From Faecalibacterium longum CLA-AA-H243 (GTDB taxonomy: Bacteria; Bacillota; Clostridia; Oscillospirales; Ruminococcaceae): a DNA stretch of 51,143 nucleotides. The notes below the pieces were generated by a model, which saw nothing but the letters and a program-made list of their open reading frames with translations, did not search any database and had not been told where the DNA came from. Numbering within the stretch: the stretch's first letter is position 1; each line of letters starts with the position of its first letter. A program made the translations under genes and the position numbers. Below are positions 19,785 to 27,716 of the stretch, one piece after another. The stretch is from contig NZ_JAJEQG010000020.1 in the NCBI RefSeq assembly GCF_020687245.1, positions 1 to 51,143 on the forward strand, in the 5' to 3' direction.

Positions 19785-21119
19785 TTACGGAGTCAGACGG
19801 TTGGGGCCGCGGAACAGGAACTCGGCGTCCTTGATAGACTGGCCGCAGAGCAGCATGGTCAGACGGTCGATGCCCAGACCGAAGCCGCCGTGCGGGGGGC
19901 AGCCGTACTGGAAGAACTCCAGATAAAACTTGACGTCATCGGCCAGGCCCTTCTCCTCTGCCTGCTTCTTCAGCACATCGTAGCGATGCTCACGCTGTGC
20001 GCCGGTGGTGATCTCCACGCCGCGCCAGATGAGGTCGTAGCCCTGCGGCACGCCGTTCTCGTCGCGCATGTGGTAGAAAGCACGCTTCTCGGCGGAGTAG
20101 TCGGTGATGAACAGGAACTCGTGGCCGTAGTGCTTCTTGACCCAGTCGTAGCTCAGGCGCTCGGCCTCGGTGGTCAGGTCGCCCTTCTCGCTCTCATCGA
20201 CAGTGTAACCGAACTCCTCTTCCAGAGCCTTGTACAGGTCGGCCAGCTTGACCACGGGGAACGGCGTGGTGGGGACGACGACTTCCAGACCAAACAGCTC
20301 CTTGATCTGCTCACCGTACTGCTCCTTGACGGCCTTCAGGCCGGCAGTCAGAAGCTCTTCCTCCATCTTCATGACGTCCTTGTAAGAGGTGATGTAGCTG
20401 AACTCAAGGTCGAAGCCGGAGAACTCGGTGGAGTGCTTGTTGGTGTAGCTCTTCTCCGCGCGGAAGACGGGGCCGGTCTCAAAGATGCGCTCGAAGCCGG
20501 CGGCCATGGCCATCTGCTTATAGAACTGAGGGCTCTGGGCCAGATAGGCGTTGCGGTCGAAGTAGTCCACCTTGAACACCTCAGAGCCGCTCTCGCTGGC
20601 AGCAGCGATGAGCTTCGGGGTGTGGATCTCGATGAAGCTGCGCTCGAGCAGGAACTGACGCATGGCGTTGACGAAGCAGCTCTGTGCCTTGAACATCAGC
20701 TGGTTCTCATCGGTGCGCAGGTCGATCCAGCGGTAGTCGATGCGCTGGTCGATGCTGGAACGCTCCACAGCCTTCTTCTTCTTGGTGGCGGCGATCTCCT
20801 TGCGGACGATGGGCAGCGCGTTGGCGATGCTCTCGATCTCGATGGCCTCGGGGATCATCTCGATGCCGCCCATCTTGACGTAGTCGTTCTCCATCACTTT
20901 GCCGGTGACGGTGATGACAGAGTCCGGGGTCAGCTTGTCGATGGTGTCCACCAGCTCAGGGTGGTCCTCCTTCTCGACGGTGATCTGAAGTTTGCCGGTA
21001 ATATCCTTCAGCACGATGAAGGCCATATATTTGCTGTTGCGCAGGTTCTCGATAAAGCCCTGCACCTTGACCGTGCTGCCAATTTCCTTTTGTACCTCAT
21101 TGATATAGGTGCGTTCCAT
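19785..21119 (-). CDS. aspS: aspartyl-tRNA synthetase, archaeal-type (AspS2), probably non-discriminating
   Basis: This 444-residue class-IIb synthetase has an N-terminal OB-fold anticodon domain (residues 1-105) and a catalytic domain with FRAEKSYTNKHSTEF (motif 2) and GGFGLGIDRL (motif 3). It ends FLFRGPNRLTP, like the FPRDPNRLTP ending of archaeal-type AspRS, whereas AsnRS ends differently. The short length lacks the GAD insertion of bacterial AspRS (about 590 aa). Such enzymes usually charge both tRNA-Asp and tRNA-Asn, with GatCAB making Asn-tRNA; that dual role is inferred. ATG 21119 has AAGGAGGAT upstream. The stop codon abuts repeat copy 2. Confidence 0.87.
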   Translation of the reverse strand: MERTYINEVQKEIGSTVKVQGFIENLRNSKYMAFIVLKDITGKLQITVEKEDHPELVDTIDKLTPDSVITVTGKVMENDYVKMGGIEMIPEAIEIESIANALPIVRKEIAATKKKKAVERSSIDQRIDYRWIDLRTDENQLMFKAQSCFVNAMRQFLLERSFIEIHTPKLIAAASESGSEVFKVDYFDRNAYLAQSPQFYKQMAMAAGFERIFETGPVFRAEKSYTNKHSTEFSGFDLEFSYITSYKDVMKMEEELLTAGLKAVKEQYGEQIKELFGLEVVVPTTPFPVVKLADLYKALEEEFGYTVDESEKGDLTTEAERLSYDWVKKHYGHEFLFITDYSAEKRAFYHMRDENGVPQGYDLIWRGVEITTGAQREHRYDVLKKQAEEKGLADDVKFYLEFFQYGCPPHGGFGLGIDRLTMLLCGQSIKDAEFLFRGPNRLTP

Positions 21120-21215
21120 GGAAATCCTCCTTCTGTGTCTTGTATACTGTTTTATTATATAACATTTCCGACATAAATCAAGACAAAACCACTTCGTTTC
21201 TCAAGATGCTCCGGC

Positions 21216-22223
21216 TCATCCCTGTTTCAGCTTTTTTCCCAGCCTCCACATCCAGCGTCCCGCCGCCGGGCAGCAGATCAGCATCCAGAGCTTGCTCTTT
21301 TCACGCTTCTTGCTGTTCGGGACGCGCAAGGCCGCCCGCCAGTGCTCTCGCGCCATCCGCACGATCTTGGCTTGCAGCTCCGGATCGGCATGGTCGCTGC
21401 CCGCCATCCGGTAATATACATGGGCGCAGACCACCGCCAGCCGTTCCTCGGCTGTTCGTTCCATGCTTTCTTCCCCGGGTCTCCTCTGCTCCCGGATCAG
21501 TGCATAAATTCTTTCCCATGCCGTTATCTCGCTGAACTGCTTTGGCTTGAATGTCTCCTGATGGAGCGCCGAGCCATCCCGCATATAGTATGCGTACAGG
21601 CCGCACGGCAGATAAATGTATCCTCCCGCCTTCAGAAGTGCCTTTGCCATAAACAGCGCATCTTCTCCGATCGAAAGCTCCTCATCGAACCGAATATCAC
21701 GAAGAAATTCAGTCTTCATCATCCCTCTACAGCACCACAGGCACCCATTTTCATCCCAGAATGTATATTGCCTCAGATTCATCCGCTCTGTTTTCGGCAT
21801 TTTTTCCGGGAGGGCCTTGAAAGGGACCTCTTTTTCAAAATCATTCACCCGCACATCCCTGCAGATCGCAACCGCCTCTCCGCTCTGCCGGAGGGCCAGA
21901 TACAACCATTCCATATATTGCGAAGCCACCACATCGTCCGCATCCACAAAGCACACATATTCGCCTTTTGCCTGTTCCAGTCCCCTGTTGCGTGCCGAGG
22001 ACACCCCGCCATTTTTCTTATGTAGGGTGCGGATGCGCGGGTCCTTCTCCGCGTATCTCTCCATGATCTCAGGGCTGCCATCCGATGAGCCATCGTTTAT
22101 CAGGAGCAGCTCAAAATTCGAATACGTCTGTGTCAGGAGGCTCTCGATGCAGCGGGGGAGTTCTTTTTCTACATTATAGACCGGTACGATCACGCTGATC
22201 TTCACATCTGTTCTGCCCGCCAT
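21216..22223 (-). CDS. family 2 glycosyltransferase
   Basis: This 335-residue GT-A glycosyltransferase begins its domain at ISVIVPVYNVEKELPRCIESL (residues 9-29). It continues with LLINDGSSDGSPEI, GVSSARNRGLEQA and the metal-binding FVDADD. A C-terminal basic stretch may contact the membrane. It transfers a sugar to a lipid-linked surface polysaccharide; donor and acceptor are unknown. ATG 22223 follows AAAGGA. The gap to the upstream glycosyltransferase is 3 bp, so the two are translationally linked, and the sugar transferase heads the operon. Confidence 0.87.
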   Translation of the reverse strand: MAGRTDVKISVIVPVYNVEKELPRCIESLLTQTYSNFELLLINDGSSDGSPEIMERYAEKDPRIRTLHKKNGGVSSARNRGLEQAKGEYVCFVDADDVVASQYMEWLYLALRQSGEAVAICRDVRVNDFEKEVPFKALPEKMPKTERMNLRQYTFWDENGCLWCCRGMMKTEFLRDIRFDEELSIGEDALFMAKALLKAGGYIYLPCGLYAYYMRDGSALHQETFKPKQFSEITAWERIYALIREQRRPGEESMERTAEERLAVVCAHVYYRMAGSDHADPELQAKIVRMAREHWRAALRVPNSKKREKSKLWMLICCPAAGRWMWRLGKKLKQG

Positions 22224-22226
22224 CTT

Positions 22227-23159
22227 TTATCCTTTGCCTTTCTGCTCTGTTGATGTGCCGCCCAGCATCTCCGCTGTAACGTGATAATATTCCATCAGGT
22301 TCTGAAGTGCTTCATCGTTCCGCATCCTTCCGGCGGTGTTGACCGACATCAGGCACTGGCGCTGGCTGTTCCGGATGGTGAACCACTCCTTCGAGTTGGT
22401 GCTCACCTTCACTGCCGGGATCCTTTTCTGCGCTCCCACGATCTTGAGCCACATATCGTCCGCCGTCGGGCACAGCTTCATAATCTTCCCGCTGTCGAAC
22501 TCGATGCCGCTGAAATAGCCTGCAGGATACAACACCCCTCCAACGCCCACCGGGAAAAGTGCTTCCGAAGGTCCTTTTTTGTCTGGCGACAAGCCGTACC
22601 ACTCCTGATAAGGCGCCACCCTTCCGCCTTCAAACGTGATTTCATGCGCGCGGTAACAGCACACGCAGCCCGGATACTTTTCGTGGGTATCCCACAGCCC
22701 TTCCAGCCAGTTTTCCGGGTAGAGCGCATCATCATCCGCCGTAACGATCACATCATTTTCAAATTCCTGCGCGGTGTAGAACACCTTTTTAAAGGAGCGG
22801 ATATTGTCGCAGAAGCGGATATCCAGTCCCTTTTCTTTCAGGCGGAGCAGATTTGCCGGGAGCTGTGCTTCCTCCGGAAATTCCTCCTTGGACAACCAGA
22901 GCAGGATACGATCCGTCGGACGGCTCTGCCGCAGGATGCTCTGGATCGTCAGATGGACTTTCCCGATTCGGAGCGGGAAGGTGGTCAGAGATACCACCAT
23001 CCTTTCGCCCTGCGTTGTTCTCTGCTTCGGGAGCGGACTCCATGCACAATATATCGGATAAAGAGCATTCGCCGCCACTCCAAGCATCCGGTTCACATTG
23101 ATCTGGCGTTTCGTTGCCTTTGCCCATGGAGTCGCAAAGTGATACAGTGCATTCAGCAT
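22227..23159 (-). CDS. glycosyltransferase-like protein
   Basis: This 310-residue protein contains [22 protein letters not shown] (start near residue 54), [12 protein letters not shown], a [14 protein letters not shown] metal-binding segment (about 140) and a later [11 protein letters not shown]. These features fit GT-A-fold glycosyltransferases found in polysaccharide clusters. The first 50 residues are poorly conserved in appearance. ATG 23159 has AGGGAA upstream. It is 12 bp downstream of the sugar transferase and 3 bp upstream of the family 2 enzyme, consistent with a single operon. The exact CAZy family is not assigned. Confidence 0.75.
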   Translation of the reverse strand: MLNALYHFATPWAKATKRQINVNRMLGVAANALYPIYCAWSPLPKQRTTQGERMVVSLTTFPLRIGKVHLTIQSILRQSRPTDRILLWLSKEEFPEEAQLPANLLRLKEKGLDIRFCDNIRSFKKVFYTAQEFENDVIVTADDDALYPENWLEGLWDTHEKYPGCVCCYRAHEITFEGGRVAPYQEWYGLSPDKKGPSEALFPVGVGGVLYPAGYFSGIEFDSGKIMKLCPTADDMWLKIVGAQKRIPAVKVSTNSKEWFTIRNSQRQCLMSVNTAGRMRNDEALQNLMEYYHVTAEMLGGTSTEQKGKG

Positions 23160-23171
23160 GTTATGTTTCCC

Positions 23172-23795
23172 TTATTTATGGTCATTTTTCTCTTCTTCGT
23201 GCAGCGTCCCGGTGCCGCCCTCCACCACGCCGTCGTGGTCGGCCACAGCCTTGATGGTGCCGAAGAAGCATTTGACGTCCAGCCAGAAGCTCATATGCTC
23301 CACATACCAGCCGTCGAGCTTCGCTTTCTCCGTGATCTCCAACTCGTCGCGGCCATGGATCTGCGCCCAGCCGGTCAGGCCGGGGCGGACGTCGTTTGCG
23401 CCGTACTTGTCCCGTTCGGCCAACAGGTCGTACTGGTTCCAAAGGGCCGGGCGCGGACCGATGACTGCCATATCGCCCACAAGGATATTCCACAGCTGGG
23501 GCAGCTCGTCCAGGCTGGTCTTGCGCAGGAAACGGCCCACCCGGGTGATATATTGCTCCGGGTCGTGGAGCAGATGGGTGGGCATGTCGTGGGGGGTGTC
23601 GATGCGCATGGTGCGGAATTTCAGGATGTTGAAATAGCTCTTATGAATGCCCACCCGCTTCTGCTTGAAAAACACCGGCCCCGGCGAGTCCAGCTTGATG
23701 GCAAGGCAGAGCAAAAGCAGCAGCGGTGACAGCACCAGCAGCCCGCAGGCCGACAGTACCACGTCCAGCAGCCGCTTGATTCCTTTTTGATACAT
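23172..23795 (-). CDS. undecaprenyl-phosphate sugar phosphotransferase (initiating enzyme)
   Basis: This 207-residue monotopic phosphoglycosyl transferase has one N-terminal membrane segment (about 9-33, [12 protein letters not shown] onward). It carries the family motifs [39 protein letters not shown] and [15 protein letters not shown]. It loads the first sugar-phosphate on undecaprenyl phosphate to start a polysaccharide repeat unit. ATG 23795 follows AGGGAG; upstream in-frame codons are not needed. It is the first gene of the three-gene leftward cluster. It lacks the long N-terminal domain of WbaP/WcaJ, so it is of the minimal type. Confidence 0.9.
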   Translation of the reverse strand: MYQKGIKRLLDVVLSACGLLVLSPLLLLLCLAIKLDSPGPVFFKQKRVGIHKSYFNILKFRTMRIDTPHDMPTHLLHDPEQYITRVGRFLRKTSLDELPQLWNILVGDMAVIGPRPALWNQYDLLAERDKYGANDVRPGLTGWAQIHGRDELEITEKAKLDGWYVEHMSFWLDVKCFFGTIKAVADHDGVVEGGTGTLHEEEKNDHK

Positions 23796-23884
23796 GATGG
23801 TTCTCCCTTTTATTCCTAGAATATACTTATTATATACCATTTTCCCCTGCCCAAACAAGCCCCGGGCCGCCTGTTCTGCCGAAA

Positions 23885-24268
23885 ATGCCGGTTTTGTTGT
23901 ATCGGCTATACCATACCCGCCACGACACCCTCCGCTTCGCCACGGCAGAGCCGAACTATGCGCTCTACCTCATCACAGCCCCTACAGCGGCAGAGGTCGC
24001 AAAGGAATTCCGGCAGCTCATCGGCCCCAGCTATATCCCGCCCAAGTGGGCGTTTGGTCTGGCCCAGAGCCGCTTCGGCTACAAGACGGAGGCCGACATC
24101 CGGGAGGTGGCACAGCCCGTCGCCAACACCGCCCAGCTGAACGATACGGCCCTCACCTTCTGGCGCTTCGCGCCCGACGGCCAGCCTGCGCCCTACCGAA
24201 TGTATACCGACGACGGCGTGACCACCGATCACAACAAGCCCGAACACTGGCGCATCGTCGGACAATAA
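23885..24268 (+). pseudogene. remnant of a family 31 alpha-glucosidase, internally deleted
   Basis: The 127 residues begin mid-domain. IGPSYIPPKWAFGLAQSRFGY and TEADIREVAQ are the hallmark of the region before the catalytic core of GH31 glucosidases. This is joined directly to a C-terminal piece (APYRMYTDDGVTTDHNKPEHW) that resembles the extreme C-terminus of such enzymes. The catalytic aspartates and the barrel are missing. There is no convincing start or promoter in the 90 bp upstream. It looks like the scar of a large in-frame deletion. Together with the terminator it fills the gap between the sugar transferase and nitroreductase genes. Confidence 0.7.
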
Positions 24269-24272
24269 CGCA

Positions 24273-24309
24273 AAAACACCCGGAAGCATCTCCGGGTGTT
24301 TTTTTGGTA
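24273..24309. terminator. bidirectional intrinsic terminator
   Basis: AACACCCGGA..TCCGGGTGTT has A-rich and T-rich flanks on both sides (TTTTTTT at 24299-24305). It can stop both the GH31 remnant and the leftward nitroreductase transcript. Confidence 0.85.
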
Positions 24310-24822
24310 TTACAGGTATGCGACCGTCGCGGACAAGGGCTTTCTCGAGCCGTGGTTTGCCAGCGGCCCTGCGCCTTCTGCGGCATAGCCGAGGTCGAGG
24401 ATCATCAGGACCTCTTCATTTTCCGGCAGGCCCAGCTCCTTGGCTAGCTCATCCGGGTCGAAGAAGTTGAGCCAACAGCTGTCCACACCTGCGTTGGCGG
24501 CGGCCAGCATCAGGTGGGTCGCCACGATGGCGGCATCCTCCATGCCGGAGTCCCGCTTTCCGCCGGGATAAGTAAAGACGCTGTTTTTATCGAAGGCCAC
24601 AACAAGGCAGGTAGGTGCGCCATAGCGGCAGGGCGTCACCTTGTCGAGCTTTGCCAGGCTTTCTTCCGACTGCAGCACATAGATGCGCTGCTCCTGAAAA
24701 TTCTTGGCGGTCGGGGCCAGCCGCCCCGCTTCTAGGATCTCCGTCAACTTCTCGGCTTCTACCTTACGTGTGCTGAAATTCTTGCAGGAATAACGCTCTG
24801 CAACGACCTTAGTAAATTCCAT
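24310..24822 (-). CDS. nitroreductase-family flavoprotein
   Basis: This 170-residue FMN-binding nitroreductase fold opens with VVAERYSCKNFSTRKVE (the Arg-Ser/Tyr-Ser-x-R FMN phosphate region). It has LEAGRLAPTAKNFQEQRIYVL, AATHLMLAAANAGVDSCWLN and a C-terminal LDLGYAAEGAGPL. It reduces nitro, quinone or similar substrates with NAD(P)H; the natural substrate is unknown. ATG 24822 is chosen because AGGAGG lies 9 bp upstream and family members start with a short helix before RYS. Upstream in-frame codons reach 24879 without support. It is a single-gene unit with its own terminator. Confidence 0.87.
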   Translation of the reverse strand: MEFTKVVAERYSCKNFSTRKVEAEKLTEILEAGRLAPTAKNFQEQRIYVLQSEESLAKLDKVTPCRYGAPTCLVVAFDKNSVFTYPGGKRDSGMEDAAIVATHLMLAAANAGVDSCWLNFFDPDELAKELGLPENEEVLMILDLGYAAEGAGPLANHGSRKPLSATVAYL

Positions 24823-25002
24823 AACCGTTGTCCTCCTGACTTTGGGTGATAGACTTTTCATGTACAGAAGTCTCAGCATTATTGTAGCACGCTTTTTCTC
24901 TGAGAGCCACTGTTATTTTTACTAAAGGATCTGTCGTTTTTTAAGAAACGGCGCGTCCGATTCAGCCGGCCATTCCCCGCAGGCCGCCCGGGTGAAAAGT
25001 CC

Positions 25003-25031
25003 TTGACAAATCCTTCTAAAAGAGTTACACT
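25003..25031 (+). promoter_or_regulatory. tRNA promoter
   Basis: TTGACA (25003-25008), 17 bp, TACACT (25026-25031). It lies 25 bp before a truncated tRNA copy and about 140 bp before the intact tRNA-Ala, so the transcript would include both. Confidence 0.75.
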
Positions 25032-25049
25032 GTTCTCGTTCTGAAAAAC

Positions 25050-25077
25050 AAATATGGGCCTATAGCTCAGCTGGGAG
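25050..25077 (+). repeat. partial duplicate of the tRNA-Ala 5' end
   Basis: These 28 bases (AAATATGGGCC through CTGGGAG) are identical to 25166-25193, which includes the acceptor and D arms of tRNA-Ala. After base 25077 the sequence diverges, so this copy is not a functional tRNA. The 88 bases between the copies contain no gene. Confidence 0.9.
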
Positions 25078-25171
25078 TGCAAGCGTATCGCTTTTGTGCC
25101 CCACGGAGTTGTGGGCATTCAAATGGGGAGTATGTCGGTTGGTCGCCCAACCGCGTCACGCCCCTAAATAT

Positions 25172-25247
25172 GGGCCTATAGCTCAGCTGGGAGAGCGTTC
25201 GGTTCGCATCCGAGAGGTCAAGGGTTCGAATCCCTCTAGGTCCACCA
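25172..25247 (+). tRNA. tRNA-Ala (anticodon CGC)
   Basis: A full cloverleaf is present. The acceptor GGGCCTA pairs with TAGGTCC, including a G3-U70 pair, the alanine identity mark. The D arm is GCTC/GAGC, the anticodon loop TTCGCAT reads CGC, and the T loop is TTCGAAT. CCA is encoded (25245-25247). There is one A-C mismatch at the outer end of the T stem. It reads GCG codons. Confidence 0.93.
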
Positions 25248-25251
25248 ATCT

Positions 25252-25284
25252 GCCGCATCGTTTTGTACGATGCGGCGTTTTTTA
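25252..25284 (+). terminator. tRNA-Ala terminator
   Basis: GCCGCATCG (25252-25260) pairs with CGATGCGGC (25268-25276), followed by GTTTTTT. It marks the last clearly chromosomal feature before the mobile element. Confidence 0.9.
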
Positions 25285-25302
25285 TGCCTAAAAAACTTTG
25301 GC

Positions 25303-25344
25303 GGACCGTGCCGGGCTCCGAACCCTGAAGTCGGATGCGAACCG
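25303..25344 (-). repeat. degenerate inverted copy of the tRNA-Ala 3' half
   Basis: On the minus strand CGGTTCGCATCCGA (25344-25331) is identical to the tRNA-Ala anticodon arm at 25200-25213. It is followed at similar spacing by AGGGTTCG (the T arm) and by GGTCCGCC, resembling the GGTCCACC end. The 5' half is absent. It lies between the tRNA terminator and the recombinase stop codon. Confidence 0.6.
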
Positions 25345-25435
25345 GGTGGGGTCATCCATGTACTTTTTGAAAATCCATCGGTTTCACGCTTCTTTCTTTG
25401 CATTTTGCAGAGTTCTGCGGGCAAGTGCATCGCTT

Positions 25436-27049
25436 TTATGCTCCCTTCTCGGAAATTCCTTCAAAAATTTCCGCACCATCGTAGGTTGACACAGCCTTGA
25501 GCTGTTCCACTTGGTTGAAGCTGGCGTTCAGGGTGATCGAGATTTCGTAGTCTTTTCGGACACGAATCTCCGCAATGAACTGCTGCAAGATAGCGCGGCG
25601 TTCATCGTGGTTGGCGGTGTCGTACACATCCGCCCATGTAAACAGCTCGTTGCAGATGTAGTTGCTGCGCTTTGCCGTTTTGGTGGCTTCTTCGTATTCT
25701 TCCTGCGCCTGAACAAGCTGCTTTTCCAGAGTTTCCAAAGCCTCTCTTGCCTCGGCTACCAGTGTACCCAGCAGTTCTTTGTCCAAGGCACTTACGCCCC
25801 GGATGACCAGAATGGTTTCGGCTTTCAGGTCGTCCAGTTCTTTCTGCTTGCTTTCCAAGTCTTTCTGGATTTTCTTGACCTTCTTCTGGATGCGGGCGGC
25901 ATCGTTGGTCTTGACCGATTCCAGCAGCTTCTTCCGGGAAACTTCCCGGAACTGTGCGAAGATCTGCCGGACAACTTCTTCCACGATGGAATCCAGCTTG
26001 GAAACACCGTAGCCAGACTGCCCATCGCAGTCACCCGGATGCCGGATCTTATAAAAGCAGCTATACCGGGGCCGGACTTCTTTCACCGTATGCCCATCGG
26101 CGTAGGTGTGTGTCCGTCCGCTGCTGGTCAGGCTCAAGCGGTTGCCGCAGTGACCGCAGTAAACCAGCCCGGTCAAAAGGGCTTTGGAGCTGGTGCCCAG
26201 TGAAGTGCCGCCACGCTCACAAGTGCGTGCCTGCCGCAGTTCCTGTGCCTGCTCGAACAATTCTGGTTCAATGATGCGGAGCTGTGGGCACTCGGCTTCC
26301 ACTGCACCATTGATAAGGTAGCCCGTGTATCCTTTGTTCTTGATCATCCGAACGATGCTGGTGTTGGGGATATTTTTGTTGTTCCGTCCTACGACTCCCT
26401 GTTCATAAAGATAGTGGCTCAACTTCTGTGCGCCGTAGCCCTCGTAAACGTACTTGTGGAAAATCAGCCGGACGATCTCAGCTTCCGCTTCGTCGATCAC
26501 AAGGTCACAGACCTCTTGATTTTTCTTGTTCACCCGACCAAGGCGGACACGCTTGTAGCCAAAAGCCACGGTGCCGCCCGTGTAGTGACCTTCCCCGGTG
26601 AGCTGTTCCAGCCTTGTCCGGGTACGGACAGAGGTTTTCAGACTCTCGCCGGATGCCTGCCAGTAGCGGATGTAGTTCATCAGCTTGTCCACATGGGTGT
26701 CGAACCGCTGCTGTCCCTCGTTCACGCTCCAGACCTCGATGCCCTGCTTCGTGAACCATTCCACGATAAAGGGCGTTTCATCATCACGGCGACCGAGACG
26801 GTCAAACATGAACACCAGCAGAATGTCAAACTTGCCCTCCATCGCGGCCTGTTGAATTTTCTGGAGTTCGTCACGCTCTTTGGCAGACTTCTTAAAGCCG
26901 GAAACGCCTTTTTCGGAAAATTCCTTGACGATCTCCCAGCCCTGACTTTCTGCAAAGTTGCGGCAGGCTTCTTTCTGCATGGGGATGTCGTCTTTCTCGA
27001 CCTGTCCCTTTGTCGAAACACGGTATAAGGTATAAACGCGTTTTTTCAT
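25436..27049 (-). CDS. large serine recombinase (TnpX/integrase type)
   Basis: This 537-residue enzyme should cut and join the element's ends. The N-terminal resolvase domain has catalytic Ser12 in YRVSTKGQ, GVSGFKKSAKERDELQ and FDRLGRRDDE. A recombinase domain follows (NIPNTSIVRMIKNKGYTGYL, about residues 245-265), then a zinc ribbon (YCGHCGNRL with SCFYKIRHPGDC) and a coiled coil (about 385-455). ATG 27049 is chosen at MKKRVYTLY; the ribosome site is weak (AAGTGAG). The gene is closest to the left end of the element, as expected for an integrase next to its attachment site. GC content drops here relative to the chromosome. Confidence 0.92.
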   Translation of the reverse strand: MKKRVYTLYRVSTKGQVEKDDIPMQKEACRNFAESQGWEIVKEFSEKGVSGFKKSAKERDELQKIQQAAMEGKFDILLVFMFDRLGRRDDETPFIVEWFTKQGIEVWSVNEGQQRFDTHVDKLMNYIRYWQASGESLKTSVRTRTRLEQLTGEGHYTGGTVAFGYKRVRLGRVNKKNQEVCDLVIDEAEAEIVRLIFHKYVYEGYGAQKLSHYLYEQGVVGRNNKNIPNTSIVRMIKNKGYTGYLINGAVEAECPQLRIIEPELFEQAQELRQARTCERGGTSLGTSSKALLTGLVYCGHCGNRLSLTSSGRTHTYADGHTVKEVRPRYSCFYKIRHPGDCDGQSGYGVSKLDSIVEEVVRQIFAQFREVSRKKLLESVKTNDAARIQKKVKKIQKDLESKQKELDDLKAETILVIRGVSALDKELLGTLVAEAREALETLEKQLVQAQEEYEEATKTAKRSNYICNELFTWADVYDTANHDERRAILQQFIAEIRVRKDYEISITLNASFNQVEQLKAVSTYDGAEIFEGISEKGA

Positions 27050-27166
27050 TGCATTCTCACTTTCTTTTGGCGAGAAAAGCAAAATCAAACGGATATTGTC
27101 CATATCAGGTTTTCAAGGTTCAGTTCGATTTTATCTTATCTCACGCAGTTAAGGAATACAAGGATG

Positions 27167-27328
27167 TCAGGCAGCAGTGTGTCCTGCCGTCCGCAGAATG
27201 GTGGTCTGCAATAGTTTCTGGATGGCATCCAGACAGTCCGTATCCGCAGGCGCATAAGTGATCTTGACTTTGCAGCCTTTGACGGAAAGAGTTTCAGATT
27301 TAGCGGTGGTATCGCAGATAGCGTTCAT
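27167..27328 (-). CDS. 53-residue conserved-looking small protein, TnpW-like in size and position
   Basis: The ORF starts at ATG 27328 with AAAGGAGG directly upstream and ends at TGA 27167. Its N-terminus overlaps the last 29 bases of the mazF-like gene in another frame. The protein is MNAICDTTAKSETLSVKG, then CKVKITYAP, then a helical ADTDCLDAIQKLLQT segment. The short beta-strand plus helix layout and the place just before the large serine recombinase recall TnpW-type proteins of clostridial elements. A role as recombination directionality factor is possible but unproven. Confidence 0.65.
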   Translation of the reverse strand: MNAICDTTAKSETLSVKGCKVKITYAPADTDCLDAIQKLLQTTILRTAGHTAA

Positions 27329-27716
27329 AGGCCTCCTTTCTCCATACCCATTCGTTCAAATCGAGCTGATACAGCAGCGCATAATTAAGCCGAATGAGTT
27401 CCGGGATGCTCAACCGCCCCATCGGGCGGATCAGCCGTCCCTTGCTGATGGTCTGAACAGATTCTGCCAAGATCATAGAGGGCTGCAAAAAAGCCCGATT
27501 ACCGTCCACAAGAACGTGGGCTTGGTGATCGGGCTTCTTTGCAGTATTGGATGTGACAGGCGCAACAATGAGGTTGGGCGAATAGCAGTTTGCGGTGTTG
27601 TTCTGCACCACGACCACAGGGCGGATACCGCCCTGCTCGGAGCCAAGGTGCGGCTCCAGATTGGCGTAGTAAATATCACCGCGCAGAAACTTTCGGTTGA
27701 CTGGAATCATGCTCAT
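27300..27716 (-). CDS. MazF/PemK-family toxin (mRNA interferase-like)
   Basis: This 138-residue protein has the PemK/MazF fold marks: FLRGDIYYANLEPHLGSEQGGIRPVVVVQNN, LIVAPVTSN, AFLQPSMILAESVQTISKGRL. Such proteins cut RNA at short sequences. I place the start at ATG 27716, which overlaps the TGA of the preceding ParB-like gene (TGATG), so translation is coupled. No typical small antitoxin gene precedes it. The C-terminus is longer and more basic than classical MazF (about 110 residues). Whether it is an active toxin or an element-specific regulator is unknown. Confidence 0.82.
   Translation of the reverse strand: MSMIPVNRKFLRGDIYYANLEPHLGSEQGGIRPVVVVQNNTANCYSPNLIVAPVTSNTAKKPDHQAHVLVDGNRAFLQPSMILAESVQTISKGRLIRPMGRLSIPELIRLNYALLYQLDLNEWVWRKEAYERYLRYHR

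Noticed and set aside
19785-21119. Asparaginyl-tRNA synthetase as identity of the class-IIb synthetase
   Set aside because: The C-terminal GPNRLTP ending and the absence of AsnRS-type ending fit archaeal-type AspRS.
25067-25291. Small proteins overlapping tRNA-Ala (GIRTLDL- or AQLGERS-type)
   Set aside because: These are well-known false translations of tRNA genes.
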